Shown: positions 10,886 to 21,825 of the stretch, in pieces | How positions within the stretch are numbered: the first letter of the stretch is position 1 | Layout of the letters: each line of letters starts with the position of its first letter | Source of the DNA: Syncephalastrum monosporum B8922 | Taxonomy: Eukaryota > Mucoromycota > Mucoromycetes > Mucorales > Syncephalastraceae | Direction: 5' to 3' | DNA: 64,000 bases | NCBI GenBank assembly: GCA_000697355.1 | Contig: JNEN01000798.1 | Location: forward strand, 62,001-126,000 | The notes under the pieces: model-generated | Database searches by the model: none | What the model saw: only the letters and a program-made list of their open reading frames with translations | What the model was told of the DNA's origin: nothing | Position numbers and translations under genes: made by a program

Positions 10886-11756
10886 CCATTCACCCGTTCG
10901 CGCGATCACGTTCCTCTCAACATTCGACCTTGCTTTTACTTTTTACTTTCTACTTTTTGTCCTTTTTTTTTTTTTTTATTCTTTGTTCCATCTTTGTATC
11001 TGTCTCTACACGTCTGTGTCCTTTTCTTTTTTTCTATCTTCTACTTTTTTCTTACTATCTCTCTCTATCTCTCTCTCGCGCTTTATCACACACTGACACA
11101 AACACACGCACACTCACTATTCTATTACCTCGCACGCATCTAACTTGTTTTGTTTCTTTTTTTTTTTCCCTTCTCTGTTGTACCGTTTTTTGCCCTCATA
11201 CATATTTAGTATCATTCCCAGTTATCAATATTTAGTGCTTTCTTTTTTTCGCTTTCCATCAGTATGTTAGTTTATATATGGTAGAATCGCAAAAACAACG
11301 CTTGCATATCTCTGTCGTGCAGTCAGTTGAGGATTCACTTTTTGTTATCGTGCCAATGTCAAAAATGTCATAACGAAGAAACGTCCTTGGGGTTTGTGTG
11401 TGTGCTGTGTATGTGTGTGTGTAACGTTTCCAACGTGCTGATTCAAAGTTGCAGATACCTTGTAAAGACAAGCTACACTGCACCCAACCCATCATCCACC
11501 CGTAAGTTGCATTCTCCTATGAACCTTAACTGATGCAAGCTACGGAACATAACATGAAAGCAACGAGTTCAGGTACGGCACGCGACTCGTAGTAGCCACT
11601 GATACAGTAGAAAACGCATGGATCCATACGTGAAACGACAGACATGCAAAACAATAGAAAACAAAAGTGTGGTGTAAGGAGATAAAAAGCACATGATTCC
11701 ATTCGGATGATGGGAAAATGGAAGCGAAACAAAGAGTAAGAGAGGATGCGTGTAGT
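10886..11756. other. pyrimidine-rich 3' flank between convergent genes
   Basis: The stretch after the Nam8-like stop is strongly CT-rich to about 11220 (long T runs, CTCTCT and CACACA runs) and then ordinary to the S16 stop. It probably holds the 3' UTRs of both convergent genes. No separate gene is seen. Confidence 0.5.
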
Positions 11757-12480
11757 TTAACGGTACGACTTCTGGTAACGGGCACGAGCACCGGGACCAC
11801 CGAACTAGAAACCAAGTAAAAATAAAAAAAACAGACATGTCAATATCTTCACTGTCCATGATCCAATGCCGTTTGTAATTACCTTCTTGGGCTCGCAGCG
11901 ACGGGGGTCGGCAACGAGAAGGGTACGGTCGTAGTGGACGAGAGCCTCCTTGATCTCCTTCTTGGAAGCCTCATCGACGTACTTCTGGTAGAAAGCAACG
12001 ACAGCCTTGGCAAGGGCCTGGCGGAGGGCGTAGACCTGCGAGACCTGACCACCACCGCTCACGCGAAGGCGAATGTCGACGTTCGAGAAGCGCTCCTCAC
12101 CGAGAATGGTGACAACCTCGTACACCTTGAAGCGGAGGATCTCGGGCTCGAGGAGCTCAAGGGGAGAGCCGTTGACGCGGATCAGACCACGACCACGTTT
12201 GCAGTGGGCGACAGCGGTGGCGGTTTTCTATTCAACAAGAAGAATAACAACAACATTTAACTTGTCTGCTCATTCTGGCCAGGTCGAGTGCATCGCATCA
12301 GGGCATGGTCATTGTATCCTTTTTTCGGACCCTCCATCCATCCATCCCGTCTGATACAACGCATCCATCCATTTCTGTATCCATCCATCCATCTGATGTA
12401 GCGACTCGAGTTCTCCTGGCTTGGTGTCGTTTGTTGGGTTGTCTACGCACCTTACGGCCGAACGTTTGCACAGCTTCCAT
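11757..12480 (-). CDS. RPS16: 40S ribosomal protein S16 (uS9)
   Basis: Three exons (12480-12451, 12227-11883, 11804-11757) sum to 423 nt, or 140 residues, typical for eukaryotic uS9. Exon 1 is just [10 protein letters not shown], the middle exon starts [20 protein letters not shown], and the last exon gives [15 protein letters not shown]. The C-terminal tail with YR at the end reaches the P-site tRNA in the small subunit. The first intron is long for this window (223 nt) and contains CATC tandem repeats. Early, long introns are common in fungal ribosomal protein genes and may affect expression. Confidence 0.96.
12331..12396. repeat. CATC tetranucleotide repeats in S16 intron 1
   Basis: Three short blocks of CATC repeats separated by a few bases lie inside the first intron of the S16 gene. 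Confidence 0.8.
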
Positions 12481-14912
12481 TATGCAAGTAAAGAGGAGGA
12501 GCTTTGACTGGGCCTTGGTCTCTCTCCCAAATACTCCCTCCGCCTATCAGACCCTCCTGGCGGCGTTTTAAATGCGTGTTTGTCCCCTTCTATATTGTCA
12601 TGCTGGTTTCTTTTTTCTTCCTTCAGAACAAGAGACATGTACTGGTGCCATGTTTAAACCTATATCTATCTGTATGTGTGTAGCAACTGTACAGACTACA
12701 TTAATGCATATATACTTAAACCATATATGCCTATACACTCCTAAATATTACCTTCATCGAACGTTTAAATAAGATTCATTGACTCGCTCTACACTGACAA
12801 TGAACTCGAAGCATATTGAAATTTGAGTAGAATTAAAGATAAACTAGACTAACTTTTTCTTCAAGGTCCTGAAGGCAAAATCTTATTATGTTTCCCTTAT
12901 CTTGGCCTTCATTGGAGAGTGCTTGAGGTTGAAAAAGCTCAAAACTTTTAAATGTTGACCAGTCATCAATAAATATATGGTTCCACCCATCACCATTGAA
13001 AATAACCTTGACATATGAATGCTATGTTGTGAAATTTGAATATTTCACGCTATATTCTGGCAGCAGCATACCTTCGAAAGACTTTAAACTGATTGAAAAG
13101 TGGAGGCCAAGACGTGCCTGAAACTATTTACAATGCTATGAACGTATGCTACCGTCATACTGACACCACTGTCATCCAAATAAACGGATCCATTATTACC
13201 GAGATTGCTCGGATGGCCGCCGATAAAGAGATGTTATTGCCACCATATCATGGAGAACTTACCATAAGAAAGAAAAATGCCCCTGTGCTTGCCGAGAAGG
13301 GAAGACTTAGGTCTGGACTGTGCTGATGTGTATCTTACTCAGTGCCAATACTTAGTAAGACAGGTACCTTTGATCGGGACACAGATGAAAAAGCTTCCAC
13401 CAGTTTTGGAAGGTGCCTGTATAGAGTAAAGTACATTTATCGATGTATCATGTACAGTCGCATTGGTTATTGGCGTAAGTGCAGATGTAGGTGTATAAAT
13501 AAGGACAAAGAAGGACTCTTGGAACAGCTTGCAATGGTTATAGGAAGTGCGTGAGGGGCAGTGCTGGTATCAGGGGCCTATGGTTGTAGTCTTCACTGAT
13601 ATGTCCTCAAGGTACATTTTGTTCTATTCAGAAGCTGTTCAATTGACTTCAGTTGTGCTCCGGGTCGAATGGATGTGGGAGCTACGCACATACTGCTCTA
13701 ATGCCGCTTTGAACAACTCTCCCTTAGCGAAGCCACTATATCGTGAAAGTTTATCTACTATTTAAATCAAATCAAGCCCCATTCCCAGATCAAGTGTATT
13801 GTCGTTCCATTTGGGCTCGCTACTTTATTTATTAAGCTTTTGCTTCATGCTTCTAATGCGCATCTTCCCGTACGCTGCGTTTCCGTTTGCCATATGCAGG
13901 ACTTTGGTTCCGGCTTAGAGTCAACAAAATTGGGTCGCAATAGGACACCTCTTATTACCCTTGGAGATAAGCCGCAATGGCAGATGTGTGCGCACACTCT
14001 CGCCGCCTTTTCTAAACGGAAACGAATCTTATCTGATCCTTTTTCGGTAAAAGATACTCCCGGAAAAGAACAAATTGTTCCATCAGAATCTGCCCGCATC
14101 CGTAGCGTTTGTATAGCGTCATACACAAATGCATCGATTGTGTATCTACCAAGCATATGTGTCTAGTAGACAGCCGAGATATGGCATATGCGTGGAGGGT
14201 AAACCAGGGCAATAGACATCAAGAAACTCGCAGATAATGGAAAACGGATGGACGCGTTTCAGGGCGCATCTCATCTCTCCTTAGCATCAATAGGTTACAT
14301 CCATTCCTTTTACACAAACTTATTCTCAAAATGAATAAATGAACAAAACACATTACACACACTCACACATGGGCTAAATTCGGATGAAAAAGGAAGAAAG
14401 TAACTCGAAGCAGCAGCGCAAATGCTGCCGTGCAGGACAGGAGAATGACAAAAAGCGGGCGGAGCTAACTTTATCCGATTTCGGCATTCTTGTGTAGCCA
14501 AAGGATGTCTGGTCCAGCATTAATGTCTCAAAAAGAATTCAATACCTGGCACGCTCACAAATAAACATGGATGCATGTCGAGTGTGTGTACACATACAGA
14601 CTAATACTGTACTTTCTGTACTATATGTAAAGGATAAAAAAACAGTACGCGTAAACAGAAGCGAGGGAAACCGTCGGTTTTAGTGACAGTGAATCTCAGG
14701 TGATGATTTTTGCCAAACAGCAAGGATCGCGTCTTTTTGTTCACCGGAAAAATTCATACCGTGTCCCACCGGGCCGGGCCAACCGATCAGATTGGGCCAC
14801 TTGATGGCATCCAAAATTTTGTGTCCTTTTCTCTTCTCCTTTTAGTTTCAAACAACTCCTTACAAAAACATAGGCAGTGTCTCTCTTCACTGGCGTATGC
14901 ATTCGATAAACC
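12481..14912. other. gene-poor AT-rich stretch with broken reading frames
   Basis: About 2.4 kb between the S16 start and the copper ATPase start. From about 13090 to 14170 base composition turns more even and short protein-like frames appear in different frames: 13093-13326 (contains SIITEIARMAADKEMLLPPYH), 13547-13765 and 13840-14166, with no continuity or splice logic linking them. This looks like a decayed transposable-element gene, but I cannot name the family. The rest is AT-rich spacer and the ATPase promoter. Confidence 0.4.
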
Positions 14913-17900
14913 ATGGTCGCACTCGACGCAGACAATAGCGAACAGGACGCCCTGCTCGTCTTGGACAACTCAACGACGGACACCATTCCGGTGGTGGGCA
15001 TGACCTGCCAGTCCTGCGTCAAGGCCATTACTAATGCACTGTCAGCCTGTCCTGGCGTCTCGCTCGTCGACGTGAGCCTCCAAGCTGAGCAGGCCGAGGT
15101 CACCTACGACCCAACCCAGATATCCCGCAGAACCATTGAGCAGACGATCGAAGACTGCGGATTTGACATTGGCGGCACCGCCATTGCCCAAGTGACCACA
15201 TTAGAGACCACTGTCCTGCCCGTCAAGGGCATGACGTGCCAATCCTGCGTGAATGCCATCACCCGCGCGCTGTCCGACTTGCCTGGTCTTGACTCGGTCC
15301 AGGTCAGCCTGGCTGCAGAAACAGCCACGGTCGTACACGAGTCGGGCCGCCTGTCACGCGCCCAGCTGGTCGAGGCCATTGAGGACTGCGGCTTCGACGT
15401 CGAGGAGACCACGACGCAGGCGAAGCAGTACGTGATGGAGCATGCCGAGACCCCCGCACTGGGCGACAAAAAGCAGCCATCCGACGATGCTGGCGTCACG
15501 CTCCAGCTCGAGGTGCGCGGCATGACGTGTGCCTCGTGCGTCAACAGCATTGAACGCGCCGTCGCCTGCCAGCCGGGCGTTTTCAACATCAAGGTCTCTC
15601 TCCTCGCCGAACGAGCCACTGTTCAGTACGACCCCGACGTAGTCCTATCCGAGGAAGCCATTGCACGCATGATCGAAGACGTCGGCTTCGAGGCCAAGGT
15701 CATCAAGCAGCGCAAGGACGATACGCTCCAGCTTCAGGTGTTCGGCATGACGTGCTCGAGCTGCGTCCACAGCATTGAGCGCGGCGTCCAGAAGCTTGTC
15801 GGTGTCGAATCCATCTCTGTCAATTTGATGACGGAAATGGCCCATGTTCGGTTCAACAACACCTTGATTGGCGCACGCGCGATTGTCGAGGCCATCGAAG
15901 AGCTCGGCTTCAATGCCCTCGTCTTTGACAACACAAAGAATGCCCAGCTCGAGAGTCTGACCAAGATGCGCGAGATCAGGGAGTGGCGTCGTGCGTTCTG
16001 GATCAGTCTTATTTTTGCCGTTCCTGTATTTATTATTTCGATGGTGTTGCCAGGCAGCAAATGGGGCCAGCAGCTGCTCGACATTGGCTTCATCCTGCCT
16101 GGTCTTTACCTGTTTGATATCATTCAGCTCGTCCTGACCCTGCCTGTGCAGTTTGGTGTCGGCAAGCGCTTCCTCACCTCCGCCTACCGCTCCATCCGCC
16201 ACGGTTCGCCCACGATGGATGTCCTCGTCACGCTTTCAACCCTTGCTGCCTTCTTCTTCTCGCTGTTCTCCATGCTACGCAGCGTCTTTCTCCAGTCCGA
16301 GCACCGGCCCTCGATCTTTTTCGACACCTCGACGATGCTCTTAACCTTTATCGTGATGGGCCGGCTCCTTGAGAACATGGCGAAGGGCCAGTCGTCCGCT
16401 GCGCTGTCCAAGCTCATGTCACTGACGCCCTCGACTGCCCTGATGCTGACGATGGACCCCACGACAAATGACATTGCGTCCGAGAAACGCATCCCGTCCG
16501 AGCTGATCCAGCAGGGTGATCTGCTCAAGGTGGTGCCGGGCGACAAGATCCCCACGGACGGCACCGTCGTGTCCGGCTCCTCCTCGATCGACGAGAGCAT
16601 GGTCACGGGCGAGGTCGACGCCGTCTCCAAAAAGGTCGGATCCACCGTCATTGGCGGTACGGTGAATGGCTTGGGTACGTTCATCATGAAGGCGACCCGG
16701 GTCGGTTCGGACACGGCCCTCAGCCAGATTGTCAAGCTGGTCGAGGATGCGCAGGTGAGCAAGGCACCCATTCAAGGCTTCACGGACATCGTGGCGGGCT
16801 ACTTTGTGCCGTGTGTGATTGCGCTCGGACTGGGCACGCTCGTGATCTGGGCTGTCCTCGTCGGTGCGTTGGGCGTCGAACACATGCCGGCCATGCTCCA
16901 GATGGAAATCAAGAACGAAGGCGACGGCAACTGGTTCTTTGTCTGTCTCAAGCTTTGCATCAGCGTGATCATCGTCGCGTGTCCCTGTGCGCTCGGCCTG
17001 GCCACCCCGACGGCTGTCATGGTCGGCACCGGCGTCGGCGCGCAGAACGGAGTGCTCTTCAAGGGCGGCGCCGTGCTCGAGAACGGTCAGCGCGTCAACA
17101 CGGTGGTGTTTGACAAGACGGGCACGCTCACGGTTGGCAAGCTGCAGGTGACGCACGTCGCCGAATGGGCGCGCGAGCGAATTCAGACCCTGGTGATGGC
17201 TGGTATCGCTGAAACACAGAGCGAGCATTTGGTGGGGCGCGCGGTGGTTAACAAGGCCAAGGAAGAAGCAGGGACAGAAATCCTCGAGAACTTGGCTACA
17301 CTCACCGGCTTCCGGAGCGAGACGGGTTACGGCATCGAATGCCAAATCACGCTGAACGCCAACGAGGTCGATGCCCACGTTGCGAACCGTGCTACCAAGG
17401 AGGCCCTGCGACCGCTGCTCAACATGTCACACACCATTGTCGTCGGCAACCGCCGCTGGCTCGAGGAGTTCCACGGTATCCAATTGACGGCGGAACAGGC
17501 CAGCGCCATCGAAACAGAAGAGTCCCATGGCCATACATGCATTGCGGTTGGCTGGGACGGACAGGCGGCAGGCTACATTGCGCTCGCCGACCAGCTCAAG
17601 CCCGAAGCGAAACGCGTGGTGGCATCCCTCCATGCGATGGGTATCCGGACAGCCATGGTAACAGGTGACAATGCGCTGACGGCCCGCTCGATCGCAGCCC
17701 AGGTGGGCATCAAGACCGTGCACGCCGGTGTATCGCCCAACGGCAAGACGCAGCTGGTACAACGGATGCAGGGCGAGCGATTCACATCACTTCGGTCCAA
17801 CGGCTTATACAAGCGGGTGCACAAGTCTGTGGTGGCCATGGTCGGTGACGGTATCAACGACTCGCCTGCGCTCGCCGCCGCCGACCTTGGCATTGCGCTC

Positions 17901-18365
17901 TGTAGCGGCACGGATGTGGCGATCGAGGTGGCCGACGTGGTGTTGATGCGCAATGACCTCAGTGACGTCGTGGCTGCGCTGGATCTGGCGCGCACGATTT
18001 TCCGTCGGATACGTATCAATCTCCTATGGGCGTGCGTGTACAACGCGATTGGTATCCCGCTGGCGATGGGCATCTTTATGCCGTGGGGCTACCACCTGCA
18101 TCCGATGATGGCCGGTCTGGCGATGGCGGCCAGTTCAGTCAGTGTCGTGGTCAGCAGCCTGATGCTCCGGTGGTTCTGGCGCAGACCCAAGCTGGCAACA
18201 GGCGACTGCGAGGATCAAACGGTCGTTGTGAACCAGGACGACGACGCGATGGTCCATTCGCTCTGGCAGCGCATCCGGCGGAGCTTCCGACTTGGACGGC
18301 GCGGTGAAGGCTATCAAGTGGTCAGCAACCAAGTGTATGACCTCGAGACGCTATCTTCACCTTGA
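14913..18365 (+). CDS. CCC2: copper-transporting P1B-type ATPase with four HMA domains
   Basis: One uninterrupted frame of 1150 residues, the Ccc2/ATP7 class that pumps cytosolic copper into the secretory pathway for loading of oxidases. Four heavy-metal-associated domains carry GMTCQSC (about residue 29), GMTCQSC (106), GMTCASC (203) and GMTCSSC (277). Membrane helices begin around residue 365. The transport motif ACPCALGLATPTAVM has CPC at 690-692, the phosphorylated Asp is in DKTGT at 734, the actuator motif is DESMVTGEV, and GDGINDSPAL lies at about 977. Unusually, the nucleotide-binding SEHP motif reads SEHLVG (His at about 772), keeping His but replacing Pro. Yeast Ccc2 has two HMA domains, so four suggests a more ATP7-like tail. 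The gene has no introns, unlike most neighbours. The C-terminal 60 residues are cytosolic and divergent. Confidence 0.93.
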   Translation: MVALDADNSEQDALLVLDNSTTDTIPVVGMTCQSCVKAITNALSACPGVSLVDVSLQAEQAEVTYDPTQISRRTIEQTIEDCGFDIGGTAIAQVTTLETTVLPVKGMTCQSCVNAITRALSDLPGLDSVQVSLAAETATVVHESGRLSRAQLVEAIEDCGFDVEETTTQAKQYVMEHAETPALGDKKQPSDDAGVTLQLEVRGMTCASCVNSIERAVACQPGVFNIKVSLLAERATVQYDPDVVLSEEAIARMIEDVGFEAKVIKQRKDDTLQLQVFGMTCSSCVHSIERGVQKLVGVESISVNLMTEMAHVRFNNTLIGARAIVEAIEELGFNALVFDNTKNAQLESLTKMREIREWRRAFWISLIFAVPVFIISMVLPGSKWGQQLLDIGFILPGLYLFDIIQLVLTLPVQFGVGKRFLTSAYRSIRHGSPTMDVLVTLSTLAAFFFSLFSMLRSVFLQSEHRPSIFFDTSTMLLTFIVMGRLLENMAKGQSSAALSKLMSLTPSTALMLTMDPTTNDIASEKRIPSELIQQGDLLKVVPGDKIPTDGTVVSGSSSIDESMVTGEVDAVSKKVGSTVIGGTVNGLGTFIMKATRVGSDTALSQIVKLVEDAQVSKAPIQGFTDIVAGYFVPCVIALGLGTLVIWAVLVGALGVEHMPAMLQMEIKNEGDGNWFFVCLKLCISVIIVACPCALGLATPTAVMVGTGVGAQNGVLFKGGAVLENGQRVNTVVFDKTGTLTVGKLQVTHVAEWARERIQTLVMAGIAETQSEHLVGRAVVNKAKEEAGTEILENLATLTGFRSETGYGIECQITLNANEVDAHVANRATKEALRPLLNMSHTIVVGNRRWLEEFHGIQLTAEQASAIETEESHGHTCIAVGWDGQAAGYIALADQLKPEAKRVVASLHAMGIRTAMVTGDNALTARSIAAQVGIKTVHAGVSPNGKTQLVQRMQGERFTSLRSNGLYKRVHKSVVAMVGDGINDSPALAAADLGIALCSGTDVAIEVADVVLMRNDLSDVVAALDLARTIFRRIRINLLWACVYNAIGIPLAMGIFMPWGYHLHPMMAGLAMAASSVSVVVSSLMLRWFWRRPKLATGDCEDQTVVVNQDDDAMVHSLWQRIRRSFRLGRRGEGYQVVSNQVYDLETLSSP

Positions 18366-18629
18366 TTCCCCTAACATTTCTTTCCTCTTGCATTACTGTC
18401 GTACATATTTTCTTCTACTACTACCTTCATTTTGTTAAACTGGATACATAATCGACTCATCTTCATCTTTTACAATATACTTGTCTATATGAACAAAAAG
18501 GACTTTTTATGTATAAAGGTTGTTGAAACGATTATGATACAAGAGAGTGAATGTAAAAGAAGTCGTGGTTGAACCGTCTAGGGGCCCTCGACATCAGGAG
18601 GATGGGATGGGAATAGTTAAATAAACATT
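18366..18629. other. short spacer between convergent genes
   Basis: Shared 3' region of the copper ATPase and adenosine kinase genes, AT-rich, with no other feature seen. Confidence 0.5.
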
Positions 18630-19802
18630 TTAGAAGTTGGGAAGGGGCTCACGGTCAGCGACCTTGGGGAAGGTGGGGCCGACCTGCTTGATGCAGAGGC
18701 TGGCGAGGTAGTGGCCGGCCTGGACGCAGCGAGGCACGTCCTCGACACCCTGGGCAAAGAGACCCATGAAGCCACCGCAGAAGGCGTCACCGGCACCGTT
18801 GGTGTCGACGATATCGGACTCGGGGACCTTGGTGACAGGGAAGACAGAGACGGCATCACCGACGGCGGCGACAGTCTCGTCAGCACCCTGAGTGATCACG
18901 ACGGTGCGGGGACGGCCGTTGCCCTTGGGGAGCTGAGCCAGCTTCTTGGCGATCTCCTTGACATCCTCGGTGTCCCAGCCTGCAGCCTTGCTGTAGGTGC
19001 GGGCCTCGTCCTCGTTACCAAACAGGAGGTCGGCATTCTCGATAACGGCATCGAGACGCTCCTTGAAGAACTGCGACAGGAAGGGAGCGCTGAGGTTGAG
19101 GGCAAAGACCTTGTTGTTGGCAGCAGCGTGCTTGGAGACCTCGACGGCGGAGGCGAAACCACCATCGTGGGTGACGAAGAAACCACCAAAGTAGTAGTAC
19201 TTGGCGTTCTCGACAATCTGCCAGTTCTCGGGCTTCTTCAGGAAATCGAGCTGGAACTTCTCGGCAGCAGCGAGGTTGGCCACCAGGGAGCTATCAAGGC
19301 ACCCCATGATAAGTACCTATCACCCAGAAATACCCTATCCTTTTATCCAAACATACCGGTTGTGGCCAGTGATGAGGACACCGCAAGTACCGGTGGGGGC
19401 CTCGTTGGTGGTCATGTAGACAGTGCGGAGACCATCAGCAGCGGCAGCTTCCTTCATCTTGTTGGCGTACTCGTCATCCGAGACGCAGCCAATGTACACC
19501 GTCGAGTTGGGGGGAAGCAGGTACTGGGCACCGCGGGCCGTGTTCTGGGCAGCACCACCGGCAACGTACACAACGTTGAACTTGTCAACGATTTCCTGGT
19601 AGCTAATTGCACCCAAAACGCGTGCCCATGTCAATAAAGACGACAAAAACCATAGAAGCGATAAGACTTACAGGGGCTGGTGCGAGGCATCAGCAAGGAT
19701 GGCGTCGTTGGCCTTGAGGTTGTACTTGTTCAGAAGCTCCTCGGTGGCATTGCACTGAATGTCGAGGAGAGGGTTCTCCATAGCAAGAAGTTGGTAGCTC
19801 AT
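18630..19802 (-). CDS. ADO1: adenosine kinase
   Basis: Three exons (19802-19672, 19602-19357, 19290-18630) sum to 1038 nt, 345 residues, the normal length. The enzyme phosphorylates adenosine to AMP with ATP, recycling adenosine released by the methylation cycle. It is a PfkB/ribokinase-fold protein: the N-terminus starts MSYQLLAMENPLLD, the substrate pocket includes VVYVAGGAAQNTARG, and the C-terminal signature DTNGAGDAFCGGFMG holds the catalytic base Asp and the anion hole. The closing KVADREPLPNF is also typical. The Met at 19802 is chosen because MENPLLD follows at the family position; an in-frame Met further upstream would add an unlikely extension. Confidence 0.95.
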
Positions 19803-21756
19803 TGTGTGTATATTAGAGTAAAGGCTCTCGAAAGAAGGGAATGAATGAAAATTTTGCGCTATCCGAGATTTTTCAAAAAGAGTCGATGCGGACATTCACA
19901 CCGAAACTTTAATATACACCCTACATGACATATCCTCTAACGCTTGTTGTCCTATGAAACGACGTCCTTTTGCTGTGCTCCGGGCTAAGTTAGTCAGACG
20001 CGAAAGCTTAACACATACTATGTCAAGATTTACTCTCTAAACTACATTGCTTCAGCTGTATTTTAGCCGACCCTCCGGCTCATCCTTGCCCGATACAGTA
20101 TGCACACTGTATGTACAGCTATTTAGAAAACATCTTCGCACTTTAATAAGTTAAGGCCAGAGTTTGAGCAGTAAAGACCGACCGCTCGTACCTGTACATG
20201 TTTGTTTGGTGTCACAAACCATCTGGCCAGCCCCATCTCATCAGTGAATGAAGTAGACTGTATCACGTGCCCACATCATGACCTAAGTCTCGTAGACATT
20301 TTTACCTCTACTAATCTATGGACCCTGTATAAAAGTAGTCCTTCATTCACCATAGACGCTCCTGTTACAGCCTGGAGAGACTTTTTGCATCTGTTACGAT
20401 AGTAACTTATTATCTTCTGCTAAAAGACAATAAATAAAGATATCGACATACGTCTGTGGATGACTATGTACCCTAATGGGTTGCCTACCGATTATACCGC
20501 CCGCGGCATGTAGCGGATATTCATGCGTCGACACGTACAAACTGTGATATATATCTGCAATATATGGTTCTTTCATGATATGACATCAGCAATGCAACGT
20601 GGTAAATGGCAGTACTACTGCGTGCGTGGGATACCTTTTTTTTGCATCTTTCTTACCGGCACTCGCACACTCACTATGTAGACATTCCCTCCTTACGCTA
20701 ATGGATTTTGATAATAATTATTGAAGAAAAGTCATCATTCAGATGGATATACTACGGTTCATTTGGACGCTATGTTATAAATGAACGATCGCTTTGCATA
20801 CCATTATGAGTACTGTACTATATTCGTTTTTGGGGAAATACTTTTCGTCTACAGTACCCAGTCATCGTACGATCGATTCATACCTGGTATTAACGCGTGA
20901 AAATTCAGCGGGTGGGAAGTAGCGGGACATATGCTGAGCAAAGAATCCCCTTCTTTCAGCTGGACGGTAATTTACATGATGACTGAACAGTTATGCCATA
21001 AGGGCAGGATAGAGATGTATGTTGCTCTTACTCTTACACACGATCGTGCCACGGTCTGGCCTTTCCTTTTCATTTCCGTGAGCGTTTCCATAAATACGCG
21101 TGTTTTTCCTTTTTTCAGCTCTCCCGCCGCGATCACCGCCCCGTACCGCAAGTTCCTTTCTGTTCCTGAAAAAGGTGGGGAATACACGGTGGAACAGATT
21201 GCCAGGGAATCATTCATGTGATGCGTGATACATTACACGGTCTTTTTAAATGAAATTTATTGTGAGTGGTACACAGTATTGGATGCCCAATATATGGTAG
21301 CATTGAAGAGAGACAGCCGTAATACCGAGAGCTACAATGGCTTTTGTTCTTCACCCGTGTCTCCTTTGAAATTGTACATGTCACCAGCGTCTGCCGCAGA
21401 ATCAAAATAAACCAAGTGAACAGTCTACTGTCAGGAAACGTTGGAGTCTTTAATATTAAGAAAGAGAAGTGCAGAATCTCATCTTTCACCAGGTAACGTG
21501 ACACAGTGACAGGCTTGCTGTCCAGGGCAGGACCTTCTGCAAGCATTGCAAGACTGTTGCTCAAGTCCGGGGAAAGACCGCGGCCGGGACAAGACGGGAG
21601 GGAGCCTATGCCGCTGTCCTTAATGATACACAATGTCCCATTCCGCTCCCCACTTTATGCAGTGTACGGTGGTAAATGGATTGACGGGTCCATTGGAAGC
21701 GGAAAGCCACGAAGTTGCCCTGATTTCCCAAGAGCAGGCGACGAACATAGGACAAA
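19803..21756. other. long intergenic region upstream of amylase
   Basis: About 1.95 kb without a convincing gene. Short open frames occur (for example 20931-21221) but have no domain or splice context. It separates the divergent adenosine kinase and alpha-amylase genes, so it should contain both promoters. Confidence 0.5.
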
Positions 21757-21757
21757 G

Positions 21758-21767
21758 TATATAAAAG
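21758..21767 (+). promoter_or_regulatory. TATA box of the alpha-amylase gene
   Basis: The sequence TATATAAAAG ends 58 bases before the amylase ATG. It is a strong TATA element, as expected of a highly inducible secreted-enzyme gene. The position is consistent with a short 5' UTR. Confidence 0.6.
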
Positions 21768-21825
21768 GCGAGGGCGTTCAGGTGGGCAGGAGAAACATAT
21801 CTGACCGATCCCACTCATTATCACT

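Noticed and set aside
16419..17378. Minus-strand frame of 319 codons inside the copper ATPase
   Set aside because: Antisense shadow of a GC-rich gene with every catalytic motif on the plus strand.
18711..19637. Plus-strand frame of 308 codons opposite adenosine kinase
   Set aside because: It is antisense and spans a real intron of the kinase gene, with a low-complexity translation.
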